The notes below the pieces were generated by a model that worked only from the letters and a program-made list of their open reading frames with translations, was not told the DNA's origin and searched no databases. The translations under genes were made by a program, and so were the position numbers. From Pseudomonadota bacterium (GTDB lineage: Bacteria; Pseudomonadota; Gammaproteobacteria; Xanthomonadales; Xanthomonadaceae), in NCBI GenBank assembly GCA_025355485.1, contig JANXZP010000200.1, positions 1-5,803 on the forward strand: a stretch of 5,803 nucleotides of DNA. The letters are read 5' to 3'. Position 1 is the stretch's first letter, and each line of letters begins with the position of its first letter. Positions 1 to 5,409 of the stretch are shown here, piece by piece.

Positions 1-759
1 GTCATCTTCTCGGGCATCGCCATCGGCTTCATGGGTTGGGGCGTGTGGGCGCACCACATGTTCGCCACCGGACTCGGGCCGGTCGCGATCTCCGCGTTCG
101 GCTTGTCGACGATGCTCATCGCCATCCCGACCGGGGTGAAAGTGTTCAACTGGGTCTCGACGATGTGGCGCGGCTCGATGACCTTCGAGACGCCGATGCT
201 GTTCGCGATCGCGTTCGTCATCCTGTTCACCATCGGCGGATTCTCCGGGCTGATGCTCGCGATGGTGCCGGCCGACTTCCAGTACCAGGACACCTACTTC
301 GTCGTCGCCCACTTCCACTACGTGCTGGTGACCGGCGCGATCTTCGGGATCATGGCCGGCGTGTATTACTGGCTGCCGAAGTGGACCGGCCACATGTACA
401 ACGAAAAAGTCGGCCAGTGGCATTTCTGGCTGAGCACGATCTTCGTGAACGTGCTGTTCTTCCCGCAGCACTTCCTTGGCCTCGCCGGCATGCCGCGCCG
501 CATCCCGGACTACAACGTCGCGTTCGCGGATTTCAACATGATTTCCTCGATCGGCGGCTTCGCGTTCGGCCTGAGCCAGTTGCTGTTCGTGTACATCGTG
601 TGGAGCACGGCGCGCGGTGGAGTGAAAGCCGCAGCGCGTTCGTGGGAAGGCGCGCGCGGGCTGGAATGGACCCTGCCGTCGCCGCCGCCGCACCACAGCT
701 TCACCACGCCGCCGGTGATCCGCGATGGCGATCTCGCGCACGGTGATGTCACGCATTAG
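1..759 (+). CDS. ctaD: Cytochrome c oxidase subunit I, C-terminal part (5' end outside window)
   Basis: Catalytic subunit of aa3-type cytochrome c oxidase in the inner membrane; it reduces O2 to water and pumps protons. The frame is open from base 1, so the visible 252 residues are roughly the second half of a protein usually about 530 residues long. Visible residue 18-19 is the WAHHMF histidine pair (CuB ligands, bases 52-57). Residues 42-47 (IPTGVK) carry the K-channel Thr and Lys. Residues 104 and 106 in AHFHYVL are the heme a3 and heme a axial histidines (bases 310-318). Residues 164-167 (MPRR) form the conserved loop near the heme propionates. Several hydrophobic helices follow, then a Pro/His-rich cytoplasmic tail ending in TAG. 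All ligand residues expected in this half are present, so the gene looks functional. The next gene starts 139 nt downstream. The family is certain; the true start is not visible. Confidence 0.98.
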   Translation, partial: VIFSGIAIGFMGWGVWAHHMFATGLGPVAISAFGLSTMLIAIPTGVKVFNWVSTMWRGSMTFETPMLFAIAFVILFTIGGFSGLMLAMVPADFQYQDTYFVVAHFHYVLVTGAIFGIMAGVYYWLPKWTGHMYNEKVGQWHFWLSTIFVNVLFFPQHFLGLAGMPRRIPDYNVAFADFNMISSIGGFAFGLSQLLFVYIVWSTARGGVKAAARSWEGARGLEWTLPSPPPHHSFTTPPVIRDGDLAHGDVTH

Positions 760-898
760 TTGGTGCGATCGATCCGTGATCGCCGGGATAGATAGTAGAG
801 ATCGACCGTGACGCAGTCCCTGGCGTCATTGAAATTGGAAGCGACCATCCATGGCCGCGGATTCAACAAATGCATCTGCTTCGATTGCGAAGATCTGA
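760..898 (+). other. ctaD to small-assembly-gene spacer
   Basis: A 139-nt gap between ctaD and the 43-residue gene. It contains a short imperfect dyad, GCGATC at 765-770 and GATCGC at 778-783. It also contains a 15-codon open frame (ATG 851, TGA 896-898) with GGAAG at 837-841 nine bases upstream. The TGA of that frame directly abuts the ATG of the next gene at 899. I see no convincing sigma70 promoter and no hairpin followed by a T-run, so read-through from ctaD is likely. Whether the 15-codon frame is translated cannot be decided here. Confidence 0.4.
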
Positions 899-1030
899 AT
901 GAATGAGTCGCCCGCCAGCATCGATCAGAACCAGCGACGCGCGCGCGCGCTTCGTACGGTATGGACACTCGCCATGATCGCGGTGGCGATCTATGTCGGT
1001 TTCATCCTGCGCGGAGTGCTGGGCAAGTGA
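899..1030 (+). CDS. Cytochrome oxidase small assembly protein-like, 43-residue single-helix membrane protein
   Basis: A 43-residue protein beginning MNESPASIDQNQRRARALRT and ending GFILRGVLGK. Residues 1-20 are polar and basic (an RRARALR cluster), and residues 21-37 form one hydrophobic helix (VWTLAMIAVAIYVGFIL). This layout, with a basic N-terminus and one TM segment between subunit I and ctaG, matches the very small proteins annotated in many beta- and gammaproteobacterial cox clusters as 'cytochrome oxidase small assembly protein'. I make the match by size, topology and position. Its molecular role is not established; location next to ctaG suggests help in subunit I or copper-site assembly. 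The last codons overlap ctaG by GTGA (1027-1030), a typical coupled junction. The upstream SD is weak (GAAGA, 889-893). A CG-dinucleotide run (938-950) encodes part of the Arg/Ala segment. Gene finders with a length cut-off would miss it. Confidence 0.82.
   Translation: MNESPASIDQNQRRARALRTVWTLAMIAVAIYVGFILRGVLGK
1013..1016 (+). promoter_or_regulatory. Ribosome binding site deciding the ctaG GTG start
   Basis: GGAG lies ten bases upstream of GTG 1027, inside the coding region of the preceding small gene. Together with the GTGA stop/start overlap it favours GTG 1027 over the in-frame ATG at 961, which would overlap the small gene by 70 nt and add 22 residues unlike a Cox11 N-terminus. Confidence 0.6.
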
Positions 1031-1635
1031 GCGCTGACGACGACAATCCCGAAAAAAGCAGGGACGATAGCGCTAGGCTCGTGAAGCGGCTCGCGCTGGT
1101 GATGGCCGGCGCGTTCGTGTTTACGTTCTCGCTGGTGCCGGTGTACCGCATCGCCTGCGAGAAGATTCTCGGCATCAAATTGCAGGAAGGCCCGACCGGA
1201 CAGCAGCGTGTCGCGGGCATGAGTGCGGATGCCAAGCGCATCGTTACCGTGGAGTTCGACGGTAACGTCAACTCCGAGTTGGAATGGGGGTTCCATCCCA
1301 GCAGGCTCAGCATGCAGGTGCATCCGGGCGAGCTGTACGATGCGACCTACTGGGCGAAGAACGAATCCGATCATGCGATCGTCGGTAATGCCGCGCCGTC
1401 GCTCACCCCGTCGCAGGCATCAAGCTATTTCCACAAGACCGAATGCTTCTGCTTCACCCAGCAGACCCTGCAGGCTGGAGAGCAGAAGCTGATGCCGGTG
1501 CGTTTCTACGTCGATCCAACGCTCCCGGCCGATGTCACCACGCTGACCCTGTCGTACACGTTCTACAATAACCAGGCTGCAACCGCCCAGTTGGCCACAA
1601 AGGGCCAGGCCCTTGCCGCGCGATCAGCGCCATAA
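1027..1635 (+). CDS. ctaG: Cytochrome c oxidase assembly protein CtaG/Cox11 (CuB copper chaperone)
   Basis: Membrane-anchored copper chaperone that delivers Cu(I) to the CuB centre of subunit I. The product is 202 residues, usual for bacterial Cox11. Residues 1-19 are a charged cytoplasmic tail, about 20-41 a single TM helix ending in VPVYRIACE, and the rest a periplasmic immunoglobulin-like domain. Copper-binding cysteines are visible: Cys44 just after the helix, and Cys140 and Cys142 in the hallmark CFCF motif (KTECFCFTQQTL). The Phe-Tyr-Val-Asp-Pro stretch at 160-164 and the Leu-Ser-Tyr-Thr-Phe-Tyr strand at 175-180 are also typical. GTG 1027 is chosen because it overlaps the preceding stop (GTGA), has GGAG ten bases upstream and gives a normal N-terminus. 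The C-terminal tail (TKGQALAARSAP) is slightly longer than the core domain needs. Identification is secure from the CFCF motif and context. Confidence 0.96.
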   Translation: MSADDDNPEKSRDDSARLVKRLALVMAGAFVFTFSLVPVYRIACEKILGIKLQEGPTGQQRVAGMSADAKRIVTVEFDGNVNSELEWGFHPSRLSMQVHPGELYDATYWAKNESDHAIVGNAAPSLTPSQASSYFHKTECFCFTQQTLQAGEQKLMPVRFYVDPTLPADVTTLTLSYTFYNNQAATAQLATKGQALAARSAP

Positions 1636-1672
1636 TCCACCCATGCATCACGCACCAGCACCGGACACCGCC

Positions 1673-2551
1673 ATGGCGCAGACCCAGACCCACGACGATC
1701 ACACCTATTTCGTGCCGCACGGCAGCCGCTGGCCGATCTACGGCTCGGTCGCGATGTTCACCACGATGTTCGGTGTCGCGAATTGGGTAAACGAGAACGC
1801 CTGGGGCAAGTGGGTGTTCTTCACCGGCCTGGCGCTGATGGTCTTCACCCTGTTCCGCTGGTTCGCCGACGTGATCGGCGAAAGCCTGCGCAAGCTCTAC
1901 AGCAACCAGGTGGACGTGTCGTTCCGCATGGGCATGATGTGGTTCATCTTCTCCGAAGTGATGTTCTTCGCCGCGTTCTTCGGCGCGCTGTTCTACGCGC
2001 GCATGCTGTCGGTGCCGTGGCTGGGCGGCGACGGCAAGGGCATCGCGACCAACAACGTGTTGTGGAACGGTTACGACGCGGCCTGGCCGACCAATGGGCC
2101 GGGCCTGATCGGCGGCCATTTCCAGACCATCCCGGCGTGGGGCGTGCCACTGCTCAACACCCTGATTCTTCTGTCCTCGGGCGTGACCATCACCATTGCG
2201 CACCATGCGTTGCGCGCAGGACGCCGCAAGGACCTGCTGATCTGGCTGGGCGCAACCATCGCGCTGGGCGCGAGCTTCCTGTGGTTCCAGGCGCACGAAT
2301 ACATCGAGGCCTACACCCACCTCAACCTGACCCTGGGTTCGGGCGTGTACGGTTCGACCTTCTTCATGCTCACCGGCTTCCACGGCATGCACGTGACCCT
2401 GGGCGCGATCATGCTGTCGGTGATCTGGTTCCGCTGCCTGCGTGGCCACTTCAGCAAGGATCACCACTTCGCCTTCGAGGCGGTCGCGTGGTACTGGCAC
2501 TTCGTGGACGTGGTGTGGTTGGGCTTGTTCGTGTTCGTGTACGTTTTATAA
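1673..2551 (+). CDS. ctaE: Cytochrome c oxidase subunit III
   Basis: Structural subunit III of aa3 oxidase, a seven-helix inner-membrane protein that stabilises subunit I and proton uptake. The product is 292 residues from ATG 1673. Family landmarks are SEVMFF at 94-99 (conserved membrane Glu95), FQAHEYIEA at 205-213, GFHGMHV at 235-241, and the C-terminal HHFAFEAVAWYWHFVDVVWL around 264-283. A loop of about 40 residues (112-152, GGDGKGI...GGHFQ) separates helices III and IV. Start choice: ATG 1673 (MAQTQTHDDHTYFVPHG) has a weak GGA at 1663-1665 and fits the usual N-terminus. ATG 1643 would add ten residues (MHHAPAPDTA) and sits 7 nt after ctaG but has no SD; TTG 1613 would overlap ctaG. The bidirectional terminator follows 23 nt after the stop, so this is the last gene of the left transcription unit. 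Confidence 0.96.
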   Translation: MAQTQTHDDHTYFVPHGSRWPIYGSVAMFTTMFGVANWVNENAWGKWVFFTGLALMVFTLFRWFADVIGESLRKLYSNQVDVSFRMGMMWFIFSEVMFFAAFFGALFYARMLSVPWLGGDGKGIATNNVLWNGYDAAWPTNGPGLIGGHFQTIPAWGVPLLNTLILLSSGVTITIAHHALRAGRRKDLLIWLGATIALGASFLWFQAHEYIEAYTHLNLTLGSGVYGSTFFMLTGFHGMHVTLGAIMLSVIWFRCLRGHFSKDHHFAFEAVAWYWHFVDVVWLGLFVFVYVL

Positions 2552-2574
2552 CGCAACGGCGCCAGTCGTCACGA

Positions 2575-2603
2575 ACAAAGGGCCGGCGCTGCCGGCCCTT
2601 TGT
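2575..2603. terminator. Bidirectional rho-independent terminator
   Basis: Perfect 13-bp stem: ACAAAGGGCCGGC (2575-2587), loop GCT (2588-2590), GCCGGCCCTTTGT (2591-2603). The core is seven to eight G:C pairs, with A:T pairs at the base forming a CCCTTTGTATT tail on the + strand and an A-rich flank (GAACAAAG) that becomes a T-rich tail on the - strand. It lies between convergent ctaE (+, ends 2551) and the DUF2909 gene (-, ends 2645), so it can end transcription from both sides. Confidence 0.9.
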
Positions 2604-2644
2604 ATTGCGAAGGTCGATTCAACGCGGCGACAGATGCGCCGGTT

Positions 2645-2854
2645 TCAGTTGCCGATGTTGTGCGGCTTGATCCAGCCGGTCCAGATGCCGATGGCGATGA
2701 TCGCGATCAGCGCGACGGACAACCCGATGCGCCAGGTCAGCGAGCGCACCATACGGTCGTCCTCGCTCTTGTCGACCATCATGTAGTACAGGCCGGCACC
2801 GAGGTTGTAAACGATGACCACGAGGAACCCGATGATGAGGAGTTTCTGCAGCAT
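2645..2854 (-). CDS. DUF2909 family twin transmembrane protein
   Basis: A 69-residue inner-membrane protein on the opposite strand to the rest of the cluster. Residues 3-26 form the first hydrophobic helix (LLIIGFLVVIVYNLGAGLYY). A short charged loop follows at 28-36 (DKSEDDRMV). Residues 43-61 form the second helix (IGLSVALIAIIAIGIWTGW), and the tail is KPHNIGN. The MLQKLLIIGFL opening, YNLGAGLYYM and the WRIGLSV turn into helix 2 fit DUF2909, a family repeatedly found antisense between subunit III and SURF1 in gammaproteobacterial cox loci. Its function is unknown; the conserved position suggests a link with oxidase assembly, but that is inference. It converges on ctaE across the shared terminator and diverges from SURF1 with 56 nt between start codons. 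ATG 2854 is the only start giving a complete first helix; no strong SD is seen. Confidence 0.9.
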   Translation of the reverse strand: MLQKLLIIGFLVVIVYNLGAGLYYMMVDKSEDDRMVRSLTWRIGLSVALIAIIAIGIWTGWIKPHNIGN

Positions 2855-2910
2855 GGCGGGTTCCCGTTGAGCGTCGCGAGACCGGCATTATCGCGCCCGG
2901 AACGTCGGCC
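2855..2910. promoter_or_regulatory. Divergent intergenic region between DUF2909 gene and SURF1
   Basis: A 56-nt spacer between two divergent starts, so at least one promoter for each direction should lie here or inside the neighbouring 5' ends. On the + strand CATTAT (2886-2891) resembles a -10 box, but no TTGACA-like element sits at 16-18 nt. GGAA at 2899-2902 is the likely SURF1 ribosome site. The inference rests on gene orientation more than on sequence motifs. Confidence 0.4.
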
Positions 2911-3636
2911 GTGAAGCGCGGCTTGCTGTGGTTGCTTGCGCTGGCGTGCATCACGGGCTTCGTGCGGCTGGGATTCTGGCAACTGCATCGCGCGCAGTTC
3001 AAGGACGCGCTGATCGCGCAAAGCCATCGCGTGCTCGACGTGCGCCATGCGTTGTCGCTGGCCGCCGAAACCGACAGACAAACCGCCGCAGCAGACACGA
3101 TCGACTATGCGTGGAGTGCCGGCAGCGGTCATTTCCTGCCACTACCAGTGGTGCTACTGGACAACCAGAGTCGCGAAGGTCGCCCCGGCGTGCGCGTGTA
3201 TCGCGTATTCCAGCCGGATGCCGCGCGGCATGCGCTGCTGGTCGAACTCGGCTGGCGTGCGCTGCCGCCGGATCGTAAGTTGCCTGCGGAGCCAGCGCTG
3301 CCGGGAAGCTGGCGCGTGCAGGGCTTGCTCGCACTCCCTCCTGCGGCCGGATTGAATCTCGGCGGCGACGCGATCCAGCGCCAGTCCGATGGAACCTTGC
3401 TGCTGACCCGCCTCGAACCGGTGCGTGTAGCGGCAGCGTTGAACTTGTCGAACCCGATCGCGCCACGCGTGTTGCGACTCGATCCGGTGATGCAGCTTGG
3501 CTATGCACGCGACCTCGACGTACTCAGCGGCGCGATGCCGCCGGAGCGCCATCGCGGTTACGCTCTGCAATGGTTCGCGATGGCCGCCGCGCTACTGATT
3601 GCCGCCATCGTTGTCTCCCGCCGGAAGAAAAAATGA
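2911..3636 (+). CDS. surf1: SURF1 family cytochrome oxidase biogenesis protein
   Basis: SURF1 (bacterial Shy1) is an inner-membrane protein that supports heme a/a3 insertion into subunit I. The product is 241 residues, typical of bacterial forms, with the family's two-helix hairpin layout. TM1 at about 3-20 runs into LGFWQLHRAQFK (19-31), the conserved SURF1 signature with Trp23 and Arg27. A periplasmic domain follows, with LLDNQSREGRPGVRVYR (82-98) and LLVELGWRALPPDR (109-122), the latter matching the conserved Gly-Trp strand. TM2 is GYALQWFAMAAALLIAAIVV (216-235), the usual C-terminal GY-QWF motif, followed by a basic RRKKK end. The start is GTG 2911 with GGAA at 2899-2902; no upstream alternative gives a better N-terminus. 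It is the first gene of the right-hand unit and overlaps the next gene by ATGA (3633-3636). Confidence 0.93.
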   Translation: MKRGLLWLLALACITGFVRLGFWQLHRAQFKDALIAQSHRVLDVRHALSLAAETDRQTAAADTIDYAWSAGSGHFLPLPVVLLDNQSREGRPGVRVYRVFQPDAARHALLVELGWRALPPDRKLPAEPALPGSWRVQGLLALPPAAGLNLGGDAIQRQSDGTLLLTRLEPVRVAAALNLSNPIAPRVLRLDPVMQLGYARDLDVLSGAMPPERHRGYALQWFAMAAALLIAAIVVSRRKKK

Positions 3637-4187
3637 CGTCACGAACCCGCTCGCGCTGGATCCTGCTACTGATCGCCGCGCTGTTTACCGCGCCGTTCGC
3701 GATCGCGCTGTACCTGCATTACGCCGGGTGGCAGCCCGCACGCACGAAGAATTACGGCGAACTGCTGCATCCGGTGCGCGACCTGCGCGACGTGCGCTTC
3801 ACCCGCGCCGATGGCAGCCGTTTCGAATTCCATCACGAGGATCACGTCTGGCGCGTGCTGGTCGCGCCGCCGACCGACTGCGGCGCGTCCTGCGACCAGC
3901 TCGCCGACAAGCTGCGGCGGATCTGGGTCGGGCTGGGCAGGAAAGCCGATGACGTGCAGGTGCTGTGGGTCGGTGCGGTGTCGATCCCCGGATTTCGCGC
4001 GCTGATTCCGCTCAGCGCCGATCCGCCTTTCGCTGCGCGGCTTGCGGACACCGCGCATGCGGATGCGATTCCGGTGTATATCGTCGATCCCACCGGCTAC
4101 GTGATCCTGCGCTATGCGCCCGGTTTCAATCCGCGCGATCTGCGCCGCGATCTCGCACAATTGCTCGGCGGCGGAGCTAGCGAATGA
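3633..4187 (+). CDS. Membrane-anchored SCO/thioredoxin-like protein of the cox cluster
   Basis: A 184-residue protein with a basic N-tail (TSRTRSR), one helix at about 9-30 (WILLLIAALFTAPFAIALYL) and a periplasmic domain. After the helix comes GWQPARTKNYGELLHP (32-47), a juxtamembrane pattern I recall from short uncharacterised proteins between SURF1 and ctaA in Pseudomonas and Xanthomonas cox loci. Cys83 and Cys87 form a CxxxC motif (DCGASCDQL) placed after a beta strand, as in the copper-binding CxxxC of SCO1/SenC. Residues 148-161 (VYIVDPTGYVILRY) match the strand-turn-strand end of the SCO/thioredoxin fold. His142 precedes that strand and might stand in for the SCO copper-ligand His, but its spacing is about two residues longer. 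The SCO 'DP-D' segment after the central strand is absent. The start at ATG 3633 overlaps SURF1 (ATGA) and has GGAAG at 3623-3627. A copper or thiol role in CuA/CuB assembly is inferred; no exact function is known to me. Confidence 0.8.
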   Translation: MTSRTRSRWILLLIAALFTAPFAIALYLHYAGWQPARTKNYGELLHPVRDLRDVRFTRADGSRFEFHHEDHVWRVLVAPPTDCGASCDQLADKLRRIWVGLGRKADDVQVLWVGAVSIPGFRALIPLSADPPFAARLADTAHADAIPVYIVDPTGYVILRYAPGFNPRDLRRDLAQLLGGGASE

Positions 4188-4222
4188 GGATGTCCCGGAA
4201 TTTGATAAGCAGGCGCCGATGA
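4184..4222 (+). other. Possible 12-codon bridging mini-ORF
   Basis: ATG 4184 overlaps the stop of the SCO-like gene (ATGA, 4184-4187). The frame encodes MRMSRNLISRRR and stops at 4220-4222, overlapping the ctaA ATG at 4219 (ATGA again). GGAG at 4173-4176 lies seven bases before ATG 4184, a better ribosome site than the one before ctaA. It may carry ribosomes across the 31-nt gap to ctaA rather than make a useful peptide. With so few codons, chance is a real alternative. Confidence 0.3.
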
Positions 4223-5409
4223 GCATGCATCGCCATTTCCACCGACTGGCCTGGCTCGCCGCCGCGCTCGCGTTGTGCGTGATCGTGTTCGGCGCGTTCG
4301 TGCGCCTGTCCAATGCCGGCCTGAGCTGTCCCGACTGGCCGACCTGTTACGGCCACGCCGCATGGCCCACGCAGGTGCATGAGATCGCCAACGCGAATGC
4401 GCATTTCGCACGACCGGTCGAAACCGGCAAGGCCTGGCGCGAGCAGATCCATCGCATGCTGGCCGGAACCCTCGGCGTGCTGGTGCTGGTTCTCGCGCTG
4501 CTCGCGGTGCGCAGGCGGCCGCGCGGATCCGCGATCGTCGCCGGCGCGAGCGTGCTGGTCGCGTGCTCGATTCCGTTGTACGTCGGCGGCGCATTCATGA
4601 CGGCCGGAGCGCTGGCGATGACCGGCGAAGCCTTGCTCATCGCTGGCGCATTGACCTGGTCGAACACGCCATCATTCAACGCTAGTGCTGCGGCATGCAT
4701 GCCGCCTGATTCCGCGCGCCTGGCCGCGCTCACCCTCGCGATGGCCGTGTTCCAGGCATTGCTCGGCATGTGGACGGTGATCTGGCTGGTGATGCCGATC
4801 GTGGTGATGGGGCATCTGCTCGGCGGCTTGGCGACATTCGCGCTGCTCACCGCGATGGCGTGGCGCGCAACGCCAGAAGGCCGGCTGACGCTGGCTGGCG
4901 CGTCGCGCTTGCGCCTACTGTTGTGGATCGGACTCGCGCTGTTGATTGCACAGGTCGCACTCGGCGGCTGGACCAGCGCGAACTACGCTGCATGGGCTTG
5001 CGGCGTCGATTTTCCGAAATGCCTTGGACAATGGTGGCCAACGAGCGATTTCCACCAGGCCTTTGTGCTGTGGCGCGGTTTTGGCGTGGACTACTCGGGC
5101 GGCGTGCTAGCCAGCCCGGCGCGCGTGGCGATCCAGATGAGCCATCGCGTGGTCGCGTTCCTCGTGTTCGGGCATCTCACCGGCGTCGGCATCCGCCTGC
5201 TGCGCACGCCGGGTCTGCGCGTGTGGGGTACGGGCTTGCTGGTGTTGCTGGTGGCGCAGATCGCGCTTGGCATCGGTAACGTGATGCTCGGCCTGCCGCT
5301 ACCGATCGCAGTTGCGCACAACGCCGGTGCCGCACTGCTGCTGTTCGTGGCGGTGAGCCTGCTCGCGCGCCTGCGAGAGCCCGTCGATGCGGCGGCTGCG
5401 TCGATATGA
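4219..5409 (+). CDS. ctaA: Heme A synthase (COX15/CtaA family)
   Basis: Converts heme O to heme A by oxidising the C8 methyl group; an eight-helix inner-membrane protein. The product is 396 residues. The four heme-ligand histidines of the two four-helix halves are visible: His78 in EQIHRM, His199 in MGHLLGG, His309 in MSHRVVAF and His367 in VAHNAG. The first extracellular loop has Cys37 and Cys43 (LSCPDWPTCYG). The equivalent loop in the second half has Cys261 and Cys268 (WACGVDFPKCLGQWWP), so both loops carry a cysteine pair. QALLGMWTV (179-187) is the usual motif before His199. ATG 4219 is chosen because TM1 (about 10-30) begins soon after it and AGG (4211-4213) lies five bases upstream. 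The frame is open upstream to 4114, but that part overlaps the SCO-like gene and is unlike the family. The stop overlaps ctaB by ATGA (5406-5409). Confidence 0.96.
   Translation: MSMHRHFHRLAWLAAALALCVIVFGAFVRLSNAGLSCPDWPTCYGHAAWPTQVHEIANANAHFARPVETGKAWREQIHRMLAGTLGVLVLVLALLAVRRRPRGSAIVAGASVLVACSIPLYVGGAFMTAGALAMTGEALLIAGALTWSNTPSFNASAAACMPPDSARLAALTLAMAVFQALLGMWTVIWLVMPIVVMGHLLGGLATFALLTAMAWRATPEGRLTLAGASRLRLLLWIGLALLIAQVALGGWTSANYAAWACGVDFPKCLGQWWPTSDFHQAFVLWRGFGVDYSGGVLASPARVAIQMSHRVVAFLVFGHLTGVGIRLLRTPGLRVWGTGLLVLLVAQIALGIGNVMLGLPLPIAVAHNAGAALLLFVAVSLLARLREPVDAAAASI

Noticed and set aside
765..783. GCGATC...GATCGC dyad downstream of ctaD as a terminator
   Set aside because: Only 6 bp, no following T-run, and GATC-rich words are common in this DNA.
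937..950. Alternating CG run as a Z-DNA or slippage element
   Set aside because: Only about 13 bases, lies in a codon context for Arg/Ala, and such runs are expected at this GC content.
903..977. Alternative ATG at 903 giving a 24-residue frame
   Set aside because: Different frame with no hydrophobic segment; the 899 frame gives a clean membrane protein and a proper junction with ctaG.
961..1026. ATG 961 as the ctaG start
   Set aside because: It would add 22 residues unlike Cox11 and overlap the small upstream gene widely; GTG 1027 with its SD and GTGA overlap fits better.
1535..2500. Long open frame on the - strand opposite ctaG end and ctaE
   Set aside because: Rich in His, Glu, Arg and Gln with no recognisable domain; it is the antisense shadow of a strongly conserved subunit III in GC-rich DNA.
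1783..2670. Long + strand open frame overlapping ctaE in another frame
   Set aside because: Arg/Pro/Ala-rich low-complexity translation that runs through the terminator; typical out-of-frame shadow of a GC-rich gene.
2867..2891. TTGAGC (2867-2872) plus CATTAT (2886-2891) as a SURF1 promoter
   Set aside because: Spacing of 13 nt is too short for a normal sigma70 promoter, so only the spacer as a whole is annotated.
3139..3160. CCACTACCAGTGG-type small hairpin in SURF1
   Set aside because: Five-base stem inside coding sequence, easily due to chance.
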